64,000 nucleotides of DNA from Tritrichomonas musculus (Eukaryota > Parabasalia > Tritrichomonadida > Tritrichomonadidae). Position 1 is the first letter of the stretch, and each line of letters begins with the position of its first letter. The notes beneath the pieces are model-generated. The model searched no databases. It saw only the letters and a program-made list of their open reading frames with translations, and was not told the origin of the DNA. A program made the translations under genes and the position numbers. Shown piece after piece: positions 31,225-41,734 of the stretch. The stretch lies in the NCBI GenBank assembly GCA_039105265.1, contig JAPFFF010000042.1:930001-994000 (forward strand), written 5' to 3'.

Positions 31225-32795
31225 AAATTGATATGAAATTTTATTGAATCATACAAAAAGAGAACATATTGAAATTTTGTGAGAAATGAGATTTATCCCT
31301 CTCAATAAATTGTATAAAACATTCAATCTTTTTTTACTTATCTCAAAATTGAAAGAAATAGTTTTTTGAACGAATAGAATATCTTTTAAAAATTTCGATA
31401 AATCAAAACATAAAAATCGAATTAATTCATTAATAATATTTAATCAATAATATTTACTATATTTCGAATATTTTTTATGATTATTTTTTTAAAAATATAT
31501 AGATATTTATCAAAATTTAATTCTTTATAGGTCAATTTTTTTTCTCAATTTTGAGAGTTTTCTTAACTAACACTTATCAATCTTAAACTCAAATCACTAA
31601 TATATTCGGTTTAAAAAAAAACTTTTTTTCTCTGAAAAAACGCTTTTTTATCTCTTTTTATTTGACATTTTCATTTTAAAATCTGTGTTCGCTATTAGCA
31701 TCTTTTTTATATATTATATCAACATTATATATATGTAACTTTTTTGAAAACTTTAATATATCAATTAACATAATCATTTAATGCAGCATAGATTGAATAA
31801 TTTATGGATAATGATAAATAAAAGGATCATTCATGAAAAAAAAAAAAAAAATTAATATTTCTGTATGATTCATTTAAATAATTGTAAAAAATGATATCTA
31901 AACACCATATTTATTTAAAATAATTAAAAAAAATTAATATGATATAAATAATATTAATTATCATATTATCATTTTATTATAAATAAGACACCATTGACTT
32001 AAAATTGACTTTCACTCATATTACATTTAATATCATATCAATTTTATGTTATTTTAATTTGGAAAGAGGAAAAAAATTATCGATTCTTTTCAGAGATATT
32101 CAAATGTCAACTTTTTGTGAGATTTACAATGAATACTTCAAAGTCTATTTGAGAAATTTCTGAATAAGCACTCCTACTCTCTTTTCAAGATGAAAACAAA
32201 ATATGTTCAGGCATACTGCTTTCTTTTTCAATCCCTCCAGCCTCAAATTGAACATATTACAAATATAATTCATATTTTAATTTCTTTTATATTGAGGAAT
32301 ATACGGCATTATTATTGAGAAATATTGGATACAAATACATTTATTTCAAATTCTCAACTTAAAAACATAAGTAAAAAAAGATATATCTAAAATAATGTAT
32401 TCGTTGGAATTTCAGAAAAAGTTGACATTTATTGTATGAACGTTTTTTTATATTACAAAATCTTTATATTTTTTTCCATGATTTTTATTTATTATATAAA
32501 ATAAAACAAAAATCCAAAGAAAAGAAAAAGCCAAAAAGTTTTAAGCATTGTCAATTTTTCTGTTAAATAAAATCTTTCTTCTCAAATTTGGAAAAAGTTG
32601 AAAATCATTGAAATTTTACGAACGATAAAAGAATTTTGAGTGTATTATTAAACCTTTTGATAGATATCTCCCCCTTCAATTAAAAAAAAATTGTATTCTC
32701 CAGAACACCCATTTCAATACTTTTTTTTTTAAAAAAATCAATTCAATTTCTTATTTTTGGACGAATTTGATTTTGGAAAAAAAAAAAAAAATTAA
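31225..32795. other. Intergenic, nothing recognised
   Basis: AT-rich sequence between the divergent surface-protein gene and the small membrane-protein gene. No inverted repeat or coding remnant was seen, apart from homopolymer A and T runs. An ACTAACAC word near 31568 lacks the partner signals of a trichomonad intron. Confidence 0.55.
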
Positions 32796-32894
32796 ACTTC
32801 ATTTTTTATTTGTATTGATAAAGTAAATAAGACGACAAGCACAACAGTAAAGTCAGCGCAAGCTCCTCTCAACGATTCATTCGCTGGAGCATTG

Positions 32895-33566
32895 ATGAGT
32901 GGTTTATTAACAGATATCGTTTTCAAAGGAATTCAAGGAACACCAGAAGGGACCAAATATGATTTAATCGATTCATCACTAGCAGCAATTGAAGGCGGAG
33001 TTTCATACATTTCGTATCAGGCAGCAGTAGAAGCACTAGAAAAGATGAGTGAAAGATTCAGAGAAATCAAAAACGATCCGAAGAAACGTTCACAAGCAGT
33101 TGTTTACATCGCCGGCGGTTCATTGGCAGCAACAATTGCAACGGGCGTTAATTATCCAATTGAATGTTTCCGTGAATATCGAAATTCAGACAAAAAAGGA
33201 AATCTCGTTGAAAAGGCAATCAAAGAAGAACGCAAATTAAACATGTCAGCAAAAGAAGCTGAAAGATTTTTCACTGATCGAGTCTTCGGTTACATTGGAT
33301 TCGCTGCATCGATGGGAAACATCATTCCTCACTTGAAACCGCCAACGAGCAGCATTCAGAAATGGTCACAGACACAGTTTCTCATTCAAATGTCTCACTT
33401 TAACGGCATACTAACAGCATATCCGTACCAGTTCTTACGTTACAAAGTGTCATTCATTCCATACATCAAAAATTACTTGAAATCAGTTGGAAGGAAGATG
33501 TTATCTTCTGATCTATCCAACCATTTCAAAAGAGAGATTGCTGGAATCCCTTACATGGCAATATGA
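32895..33566 (+). CDS. Small membrane protein, possibly a diverged mitochondrial-carrier relative
   Basis: This is 223 aa from the ATG at 32895. The frame is open upstream to about 32796 without an ATG and would add KSAQAPLNDSFAGAL. Three stretches faintly recall the odd helices of the mitochondrial carrier fold: FAGALMSGLLTDIVFKGIQG, AGGSLAATIATGVNYPIECFREY and FNGILTAYPYQFLRYK. Each pairs small residues with a following Pro/basic position, and YPIECFREY is close to the P-x-[DE]-x2-[KR] signature. The protein is shorter than carriers (~300 aa), and two of the three signatures are poor, so this is a weak inference. In trichomonads such carriers sit in the hydrogenosome membrane. The gene is less AT-rich than the surrounding spacer. 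Confidence 0.4.
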   Translation: MSGLLTDIVFKGIQGTPEGTKYDLIDSSLAAIEGGVSYISYQAAVEALEKMSERFREIKNDPKKRSQAVVYIAGGSLAATIATGVNYPIECFREYRNSDKKGNLVEKAIKEERKLNMSAKEAERFFTDRVFGYIGFAASMGNIIPHLKPPTSSIQKWSQTQFLIQMSHFNGILTAYPYQFLRYKVSFIPYIKNYLKSVGRKMLSSDLSNHFKREIAGIPYMAI

Positions 33567-33619
33567 ATCGAATATAAGAATTTTTTTTTTATATTTCATT
33601 GATTTTTTAAATAGTTAGT

Positions 33620-34560
33620 TTTTTATATTAATTCCTCAATTCTATCATGTTTAATTTCTTTTCGGACGAATCTGTAAAATTCATTTTGCTGCATAATAAT
33701 TGATCCATTCAAATTAGAATTGTTAACAATTATCACCCAATTTTCTTGGTCATTTGGCACCTCAATGAGCCTGGCTCTTCAAGTAATAATTATTGCTGCT
33801 TGAGCTGAATGATTTGATAGAGTAGTCAGCCAACTGGAGGCCCTTGTCTTTGAAGTCAAACAGGGCATTAAACAGACGATGAACCTGGCCTATAATAAGA
33901 ATTGCCACTTTCATAGTCAACAAGATTCTGAGTGAAAATTCGAACCACTGCATGAATTTGAGATGATTGCTGTCGTTCCATTGTTGTGAATGTTTCCACC
34001 GGAAATTCAATTATTTAGAATTGATACAAAAGTGTTTTCGTTTTAAAGTTTGAGTGAGGAACTTTTATGAATATTCTCAATTATATCTTGATCTAAAGTT
34101 TTGAGCTTCTCTTTTTCAATCTAGCTGAAATGTGATTCGATATCATCGGTAAGTTGGCATATGGCTTTCGCATTGATGAAATCCTTGAATAGTTTTGACT
34201 GTTATTTCTCTTTCAGAAATTGCTTGGGAACGATCAACGACATTATATGAAGATAATTCTTCAAAGTATTCAGGATGAAGTCGAAGGCACTCATTAATGT
34301 TACCAAGTTGTAAGAAATATTTACAATAATATTTTCTTGAAACAATATTAATGCTAACATCATCAAACTTATAAATATTTAAAAAATCTTGAAAATAATC
34401 TTTTTTTGACTGACCTGATTTCTTTCTTGCTTAATGATTTTTATATTAAACTTGTGATGACTTATTGACTCATCTTGATAATGATCCTTTGAAACAATGG
34501 GTGATAAAAGATAGAAAATAACTCTACTAGTTTAGTATCGTTTCCCACCAACAATTAATA
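33620..34560 (-). pseudogene. Decayed gene of unknown family
   Basis: Minus-strand pieces in several frames have coding character: KEYIHFTPSFNIKELPF, ECLRLHPEYFEELSSYNVVD, TFTTMERQQSSQIHAVV and VPNDQENWVIIVNNSNLNG followed by IEELI and a stop. They are collinear but broken by stops and frame changes. The style recalls the large trichomonad families of BTB-like proteins, but I cannot assign one. It has no intact start. Confidence 0.3.
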
Positions 34561-34638
34561 TCATATTTGTCAAAAGGAAGCTCTTTAATGTTAAAACTTG
34601 GGGTAAAATGAATATATTCTTTATTCATAAAAAGTATA

Positions 34639-34749
34639 ATTCTCGCAAGGCCACTTTTTGAATACTTTGAAAACATAACTTTTTATGTTAAAATAATGTT
34701 ACTTATACAACTTTTTAATAAAAAATATTCAAAAAGTGTCCGCGAGAAT
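34639..34749. mobile_element. 111-bp hairpin MITE with TA flanks
   Basis: ATTCTCGC at the left and GCGAGAAT at the right are inverted, and the pairing continues into CACTTTTTGAATA and its complement after a 3-5-bp mismatch. TA lies outside each end (34637-34638 and 34750-34751). The loop is AT-rich and noncoding. Confidence 0.55.
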
Positions 34750-35030
34750 TACAAATTTTTCTTCACTTTTTGAGCCTTCAGCTCAAAAAGTGAATTGCAA
34801 AATTTATTAAATTAAATAAAAGGCCAATTATTTAATAAAATTGGTCAAATAAAAATAACTCAAGCATATTAATAATTTCTTCATAATTATTTAATTATAA
34901 TCAAAATAGTAATAATATAATATATTTAAAACATCTTAAAAACGAAAAAACTCAATAATCAATTTTTATTATCGAGATAAAATCAAAATATATATTTCAA
35001 TATTAAATTTTGATTGCATCAGATATATTT

Positions 35031-38000
35031 ATGCAGAAGTCATTCAATGAATTCCAATACCTTAAAGAAAATAATATTATTAAAATGGAAAATCAATACA
35101 TTCAAAAAATATTTGATAGTTTTTCTTTAAGACTGATCACGAATGAAAATCGACAAGATGTCGAAAATAACAATAAAGATAAAGAAGATAAAATCATTAT
35201 TATCGACAAATTCCTGGCTAATTCTTATCAATATGCTGTCATTTGCTTTGAAAAATCATTTCTTTTTGTTTTGAAAGACGATCTTGATATACTGACGTCT
35301 TTTTTTGACAACAACAAAGATTCAAAAATTTTGTTTTCAACAGAAGACTTGATTTTACTTTTTAATAAAAAGGTTTTGTGCAATTTCAATTATGCTTTCA
35401 ACATTTCTAAAGCAGACAACAATTTGCAGATTGAAATCGACACTTTTTCAAAAGAATTGAAATTTGAAAACGAACTGAAAATTCAAAGATTTGATAATTT
35501 AAACATCCATAAAGCAATAAAAAGATGCTTCTCAAGCTATCTAATCAATAAAAGTCACCAAAAATCATTTTTAAATCGAGTTGAAAATTACAAAAAAATT
35601 TTTCAATCGAGATCACTTGAAAATCAAATAAATGAAGACGAATACATTCAAATTCGACAAATATATACAAGTGATAATTCATCCATTAAATTAGTTTATA
35701 ATACAAAATCGGAGAAACTTTTTGTATTTAAAGTTATAAACAAAGAAAATGACAAATTAACAAGACGTGAATATGGCAATTATGAAAAAGTTCATCATCC
35801 TCTTTTATTGAATTTCTATGGATTAATCAAAAGTGATATGAACGATACATTAATTATAGAGTATTTAGAAGGCAAGACATTAGAGTATATAAGAAAAATG
35901 AACCTTCAAATGAAAGACAAAGTCAAAATAATATTTCAAGTTATGATTGTGATTGAGTATCTTCATTCAAAAAATTTTGTTTACAGAGATTTAAAGCCAG
36001 ATAACATAATGATTGACCAAAATAAGACAGCAATACTTATTGATCTTGATCGAATGATTGATCAAGAAGAGATGATTGAAAATACATATCATACAACATT
36101 AATTCACCTTTTTGCTGCTCCAGAAATTGCAAACAATCAGAAATTTTCATATTCGGCTGATATTTATTCAATAGGGATGCTAATTTATTACATAATATTT
36201 GAAAAAGAACCACACAACATTAATGAGATAAATGAGTTGCCTTCTAATTTTTCATCTTTTAATAAAGTACTTAAGAGTTGCATAAAAGAAGATCCAAAAG
36301 AAAGACCAACAATTCATGAACTAATAAAATCATTTTATATTGAAGTTGTCTCTAAAACTTGGAATCATTTATTAGAAACTGATACAATTAAAACATTAGA
36401 AAACATTCATTCTGACAAATATTTTGTTTATATGTTTTTATTATCAGAAAATGATAATCCAAATTCAATGTATAAACTCGGAAGAATGCATGAAAAGGGA
36501 GTTATTTTTAAAAAGAACATCAACAAAGTAATTCATTACTATACACTTGCTGCAGATCGAAATCATAAGAAAGCTCAAAATTATCTAGGGAACATTTATT
36601 ATACTCAGAGAAATATTCAAAAAGCCATTCATTATTATACATTGGCAGCTGACCAAAATGTGGTAGAAGCACAATATAATCTTGGTGTTATTTATTTCAA
36701 TAAAAAATTTGTTCCTCAAGATATTAAGAAGTCAATTTATTATTATGAACTTGCTTCAAAACAAAATTTTCCAGATGCCAATTATAATCTTGGACTTATT
36801 TATGAAGAAGGCAAATATGTTCCAAGAGATATTAATAAAGCAATTCATTATTACACACTTGCATCGGATAAAAATCACACTGTATCACAAAACAATCTTG
36901 GTGTAATTTATAACAAAGGACAATATGTTCAACGTGACATTAAAAAAGCTATCTATTATTATTCTCTTGCTGCTAGTAAACAATATCCAATGGCCTTATT
37001 TAATCTTGCTGATATTTACTATAAGAATCAATTTGTACCACGTGATATTGAAAAAGCAATCAATTATTATACATTAGCTGCAGAACTCAATTTTTATATG
37101 GCACAATATAATCTTGGAATTATATATTTAGAAGGCTATTTTGTTCAACGAGATATTAATAAATCTATTCATTTTTTATCTCTTGCTTCTGATAATAATG
37201 TTCCACTTGCTCATCGTTATTTAGGCGATATTTATTATTCAAATGAACTTGTGCCAGTTGATATCAACAAAGCTATTCATTATTACACATTAGCAGCAAA
37301 ACAGAATGATTCAACATGCCAATACCATTTAGGTGACATTTATTTAAGTGGACAATATGTTAAAATTGATGCTGAAAGAGCTATTTACTATTATACTCTT
37401 TCAGCCAATCTTGGAAATCAATATGCACAATTTAATTTAGGTTCTCTTTATGAAGATGGTCGATTCATTGCAAAAGACATTAATAAAGCAATTCATTATT
37501 ACACATTGGCAGCGAATCAAAACAATTCAATGGCTCAATACAATCTAGGAATCATTTATTTATTAGGTAAAAACAACCATCCTGATGCAAATAAAGCAAT
37601 CCATTATTTTACACTTGCAGCAAATCTCAATCAGCAGGAAGCCCAATATATTCTTGGTGATATTTATCTCAAAGGAGACATTATTCCGAAAAATATTAAT
37701 AAAGGAATTCAATATCTTTCACTTGCAGCAAATCAAAATAATCCAATTGCATTATATAATCTTGCTGTTACGTATTTTAAAGGTGAATATGTTCAAGTTG
37801 ACATTGGAAAAGCAATTCATTATTTCACACTTGCAGCGAACTTAAATCAACCTGATGCACAATATCGATTAGGGTGTTTATATGAAGAAGGGAAACATGT
37901 TTCTCGTGACATTAAAAAAGCAATTCATTATTACCAACTTTCTGCCGATCAAAATTATGTTCCATCATTATTTCAACTCGGTGCAATTCTTTATAAAGGC

Positions 38001-39599
38001 AAATACGTAATTAAAGATGTTAAAAAGGCAATTCAATATCTGCAAATTGCAGCAGATAAAAATGATGCTTGTGCACAAAATTTTCTTGGCGACATTTATT
38101 TAAATAGTCAATATGTTGAAAAAGATATTAACAAATCAATTTATTATTTTAAACTTGCAGCTGATCAAAATGATAAAATGGCTCAATCAAATCTAGGAAA
38201 TGTCTACATGGATATCGATATAAATAAATCAATTCATTATTATTCACTCGCTGCAAATCAAAATTTTGTTTATGCTCAATTTATCCTTGGAAATCTTTAT
38301 TATGAAAATGATAGAATTCCAAGAGATGTTGATAAATCCATCCATTATTTAACACTTGCTGCAAATCAAAATTATCCACCAGCATTAAATAATTTAGGTA
38401 GTATTTATCACAATGGACATTATGTAACAAAAGATATATATAAATCCATCCATTATTATTCACTGGCAGCAGATTCAAAATACTCCACTTCTCTATATAA
38501 TCTAGGACTAATTTACAGCGATGAAAAATATGATAAAAAAGACATTAACAAAGCCATTCATTATTATCAACTTGCATCTGATTTAAATTATCCTGAAGCT
38601 CAGTTTAATTTAGGATGCATTTATTTCTATGGAACAGACATTAAAAGCGACATAAACAAAGCTATTTATTATTTCGAATTAGCAGCAAATCAAAATGAAC
38701 ATAATGCTTTAAATGCACTAGGATACATTTATCTCTATGGACTTTATGTTTCTCACGATATTAAAAAAGCTGTCCATTATTTCACCTTATCTTCTTATAA
38801 AAATAATCCTTCCTCGTTGTTTGAACTTGGCAAGATTTATCATTTCGGAATACATGATGGTGTCAACATTAAAAAAGCAGTTTATTACTATTCATTGGCT
38901 GCTGAAAAGAGGCATCGAGAAGCTCAAATAATGCTTGCAATTTTTTATACAATAGGAAAAGACGTGCAAAAGGACATTGATAAAGCAATTCATTATTATA
39001 AAGAAGCATCTAATTTGAATGATCATTACGCTAAAAATAATCTTGCAATTCTATATAAAAATGGTTTCAATGTAGATAAAAATATTCCTTATGCAATTGA
39101 ATTACTTGAAGAAGCAATTAAATTACAGAAAAATTCGGTATTTATGTACAACCTTTCTCATATTTATATTTATGAACAAGATCAAATTGAAGAAAATTTT
39201 GAAAAATTAATTCAATTGCTGACATGTTCATCATTCGATTTTCCTCCTTCGAAAAATCTTTTGGCAATTGTAATTGCTAAGAAATACAAAACAATAAATA
39301 TCAATATCATTAAAAATTTATTTGATCAATATAAAATTAGATATCATAAAGAATTGATAGATTATATATACCAATATATCAATCAAAACAATATTGATTT
39401 TCAATTTATAAAATATAAAAACCAAGATTATATGTTCGATTTCATGATGAAACCTTCAGTTTCAAGCAATTTTTTGAATGATGATGAAAAAACAGCAGAG
39501 AATCAATTTTGCAGAGAAATTAATAATGAATTTTATGAAGGTTTCAGCATTGAAATATACAGCAGAGAATCAATTTTGCAGAGAAATGAATTCATTTAA
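35031..39599 (+). CDS. Protein kinase with about 25 Sel1 repeats
   Basis: This is 1522 aa from the ATG at 35031; a longer frame opens only at TTG. Residues 1-200 are a mixed N-terminal region. The kinase domain (~205-450) lacks a glycine loop. It keeps the Lys in VFKVI, an LIIEYLEGKTL hinge, the catalytic YRDLKPDN near residue 319, DLD in place of DFG, AAPE, and ADIYSIGMLIYYI. From about 490 to 1380 run some 25 Sel1-like units of ~36 residues (DINKAIHYYTLAA-x-QN-x4-AQYNLG-x-IY). Sel1 arrays form curved helical scaffolds for protein contacts. Kinase-Sel1 fusions form large families in Tritrichomonas-type genomes. Repeats differ from one another, so the array is old. The last ~35 codons contain a 29-bp direct repeat that changes frame. 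Whether the kinase is active is uncertain. Confidence 0.85.
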   Translation: MQKSFNEFQYLKENNIIKMENQYIQKIFDSFSLRLITNENRQDVENNNKDKEDKIIIIDKFLANSYQYAVICFEKSFLFVLKDDLDILTSFFDNNKDSKILFSTEDLILLFNKKVLCNFNYAFNISKADNNLQIEIDTFSKELKFENELKIQRFDNLNIHKAIKRCFSSYLINKSHQKSFLNRVENYKKIFQSRSLENQINEDEYIQIRQIYTSDNSSIKLVYNTKSEKLFVFKVINKENDKLTRREYGNYEKVHHPLLLNFYGLIKSDMNDTLIIEYLEGKTLEYIRKMNLQMKDKVKIIFQVMIVIEYLHSKNFVYRDLKPDNIMIDQNKTAILIDLDRMIDQEEMIENTYHTTLIHLFAAPEIANNQKFSYSADIYSIGMLIYYIIFEKEPHNINEINELPSNFSSFNKVLKSCIKEDPKERPTIHELIKSFYIEVVSKTWNHLLETDTIKTLENIHSDKYFVYMFLLSENDNPNSMYKLGRMHEKGVIFKKNINKVIHYYTLAADRNHKKAQNYLGNIYYTQRNIQKAIHYYTLAADQNVVEAQYNLGVIYFNKKFVPQDIKKSIYYYELASKQNFPDANYNLGLIYEEGKYVPRDINKAIHYYTLASDKNHTVSQNNLGVIYNKGQYVQRDIKKAIYYYSLAASKQYPMALFNLADIYYKNQFVPRDIEKAINYYTLAAELNFYMAQYNLGIIYLEGYFVQRDINKSIHFLSLASDNNVPLAHRYLGDIYYSNELVPVDINKAIHYYTLAAKQNDSTCQYHLGDIYLSGQYVKIDAERAIYYYTLSANLGNQYAQFNLGSLYEDGRFIAKDINKAIHYYTLAANQNNSMAQYNLGIIYLLGKNNHPDANKAIHYFTLAANLNQQEAQYILGDIYLKGDIIPKNINKGIQYLSLAANQNNPIALYNLAVTYFKGEYVQVDIGKAIHYFTLAANLNQPDAQYRLGCLYEEGKHVSRDIKKAIHYYQLSADQNYVPSLFQLGAILYKGKYVIKDVKKAIQYLQIAADKNDACAQNFLGDIYLNSQYVEKDINKSIYYFKLAADQNDKMAQSNLGNVYMDIDINKSIHYYSLAANQNFVYAQFILGNLYYENDRIPRDVDKSIHYLTLAANQNYPPALNNLGSIYHNGHYVTKDIYKSIHYYSLAADSKYSTSLYNLGLIYSDEKYDKKDINKAIHYYQLASDLNYPEAQFNLGCIYFYGTDIKSDINKAIYYFELAANQNEHNALNALGYIYLYGLYVSHDIKKAVHYFTLSSYKNNPSSLFELGKIYHFGIHDGVNIKKAVYYYSLAAEKRHREAQIMLAIFYTIGKDVQKDIDKAIHYYKEASNLNDHYAKNNLAILYKNGFNVDKNIPYAIELLEEAIKLQKNSVFMYNLSHIYIYEQDQIEENFEKLIQLLTCSSFDFPPSKNLLAIVIAKKYKTININIIKNLFDQYKIRYHKELIDYIYQYINQNNIDFQFIKYKNQDYMFDFMMKPSVSSNFLNDDEKTAENQFCREINNEFYEGFSIEIYSRESILQRNEFI
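39492..39587 (+). repeat. 29-bp direct repeat at the kinase C-terminus
   Basis: ACAGCAGAGAATCAATTTTG and the following bases occur at 39492-39520 and again at 39559-39587, 67 bp apart. As 67 is not a multiple of three, the second copy is read in another frame, giving a new C-terminal end (RESILQRNEFI). Confidence 0.8.
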
Positions 39600-39673
39600 A
39601 AATCTATTTTATAAGATAAAGATTTGAATTATCAATTTTTATTTTATTTTTAACAATTTTGAAATAATTATTA

Positions 39674-39895
39674 AGGTACAAATCCAGTACGTTTCAAATT
39701 GATAAGAAAATCGTTAAAAAATTGAGATAATGCCCTTCTCAGAAAAAGTTTGGTATTTCAGAGTAAATTTCGATGATTCTGAGGTTTACATTTGACTCTT
39801 TATCGTATAAATAATTGAAAAAAAAATATTTTATGGTGTTTTTATATCACATGTCATTTTAATTTGCTGTTATTTAACGTACTGGATTTGTACCT
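39674..39895. mobile_element. MITE with 21-23-bp inverted ends
   Basis: AGGTACAAATCCAGTACG at the left is exactly inverted at the right, and the pairing reaches the outer TTAA on both sides (39671-39693 and 39876-39898). The target could be TA (mariner type) or TTAA (piggyBac type). The ends do not begin CCC, which favours TA. The centre is noncoding. It lies 75 bp after the Sel1-kinase stop codon. Confidence 0.6.
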
Positions 39896-40029
39896 TAAAT
39901 ATTTGATGGCTATTAACATAAATTAATATATACATCATAAAATTGAATGCTTATTTAAAATAATAATAATAATTATTTTTTAATTAAATAAATACAATAA
40001 TCCAAAAGCAATAAAGAAAATGAATAAAT

Positions 40030-40808
40030 CCTTCTAGAGGAACAGTCGGGTGTTCACTATAACCCGTCGAATTCTGATGGAGTTCCTAACCCAACATGGA
40101 TCGTTGTTACGTGCGATCCTTCATTGATTTCTCGTTGTCCTCTTGCTTATAATATGAATGAGAAGTCATCCGAATGAATATTTGTTGCTCAAGTACAATT
40201 GATCATCTCCGATGAGCAACCAAAATTCAACAGGAATCGACCAGCAATCCCATCAACGGATGAAGAACTCCGTTTAAATGCTTTTGATCCCTATTCTTTC
40301 GTTCCTTCGTCTAGCATTCGAACGGTTCCATTCAATTTTCATTCGATATGTTCCCCGTTTGTTTCGCATGTGTCCAACATCGTTAATTCGTTCTTTCTCT
40401 CGGGCACATGCAACATCGGGTGCAACACATCTCACTTCACCGACATTTCACATCATATGTTATGGAGTTACATCAATAATATTAACTTTTATTTCCTTTC
40501 TTCGCAGCACATTGATACGCGTGATATTGTTAATTCTTACTCACCAAACTCAGCAGCTAACATTAGTAGTCAATCAATAGGGGCCATCTTTCAACCTGCT
40601 GATTCAAACACATTTGAGAACAACCATGTTGTGAGTGCTGATACTCACAACGTTGAATCTTCTGCTCGAGTTGAAAACAATGTTGTGAGTGTCAGCACTC
40701 ATGACATTGTTACACCGGCTGTAGTTGTTAGTCACGCAGTTGATGTCGACAATCGGATTGTCGCGTCATCTGCTCATGTTGCGCACCACGAAGTTGACGT
40801 CGACAATC
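40030..40808 (+). pseudogene. Coding remnant with Val/His/Asp repeats, family unknown
   Basis: This block is richer in G and C than anything nearby. Readable pieces include DGVPNPTWIVVTCDPSLISR, QVQLIISDEQPKFNRNRPAI and STDEELRLNAFDPYSFVPSS. A degenerate repeat follows (NVVSVSTHDIV, AVDVDNRIVASSAHV, EVDVDNRK) based on GTYGACAATCGG words at about 53-bp spacing. There is no ATG where expected, stops break the 5' part, and the 3' end runs into an inserted element at about 40809. I cannot name the family. It may derive from a mobile element. Confidence 0.35.
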
Positions 40809-41013
40809 GGAAAATCGTTTTTTTCTACGCTACTTTTTGAATGGTTTTTCTATCCATGAGTAGCTACTCATGGGAAGTAAAAAACTGCCATCTTAAGGTG
40901 AAATTTGAGTTACTATGTTAAGAAATTTAACCAAAAAAATCGTAAAATTTTAATTTTACCTTAAAATTATAACTATTTACTTTTTTTTGATATAAATTTG
41001 TTTATTTTTACAG
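40809..41013 (+). mobile_element. Truncated copy of the 16908-17316 element
   Basis: About 205 bp closely match the left half of the element at 16908. They start at the terminal AATCGTTTTTTTCTACGCTA and include ACTGCCATCTTAAGGTG-type sequence and the AACCAAAAAAATCGTAAA block. No right end follows. The upstream coding remnant continues a few codons into it before a stop. Confidence 0.65.
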
Positions 41014-41734
41014 AGCTGGTTGAGAAAAAATCTAGCCTGAATTTTTCTTTCATCTTTTAAAATATGATAGACAGTTATGACATATATTTATATTTTAGTC
41101 CGTGAGTCATTTCGACTCGCCATTTTTGAGAAAATGGTTTCTCAAATCTAAGTAATTATTTGCTTTTTTTGATCAAAATATAATTTAAGCAATTTAAATA
41201 ATAATAGTATTGGGTAATTATTATAAATATATGAAATGAAAGAAATTATTAAAAAAAATTTTCGAGATATTTTTATTTTTCAGAAAAAAATGAAAAGTTG
41301 AGCATTTATTTTTATGATCATGATTGCCCTTATCTCAATAATTATGTTTATTATATACCTTATCTTGTTAAGTATTTATTTTGCATATTGAAATTTTGAA
41401 TACCAAATATGATAATTAAATAAACATTATTTTATTAAAAAACTTTCATATTCGGTTAACGTATTTATTTCAATTTTTTAAATGTGCTATCAAATTTTCA
41501 ATAATCTCATAGAAATATTTTATATTAAAAAAAATTATTTTATCTTTTACTATCATCAAGAAAATAATATTAATAAAATAATTTCCAAGGTGATATTCTA
41601 TATTAAATTGAATATATAGCTTATATTTTATCATTGCTTGAAAAAATGTAATAGTTCATTATAATCATTAAAAAAATGATTAAAATTTGGTTCTAAATGA
41701 TCAATGATTTCTTTCTTATTTGGTTTTTTTCTGA
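41014..41734. other. Intergenic, nothing recognised
   Basis: AT-rich spacer. A local pair CCATTTTTGAGAAAATGG near 41130-41147 forms a small hairpin. No gene is supported. Confidence 0.5.

Noticed and set aside
31560-31580. ACTAACAC word as a possible intron 3' signal
   Set aside because: The trichomonad 3' signal ends ACTAACACACAG. Here no CAG follows and no GTATGT lies upstream in a coding frame.
32821-32851. Possible intron before the small membrane-protein gene
   Set aside because: A GTAAAT and a later CAACAG are present, but the conserved branch/acceptor block is missing and the frame is open straight through.
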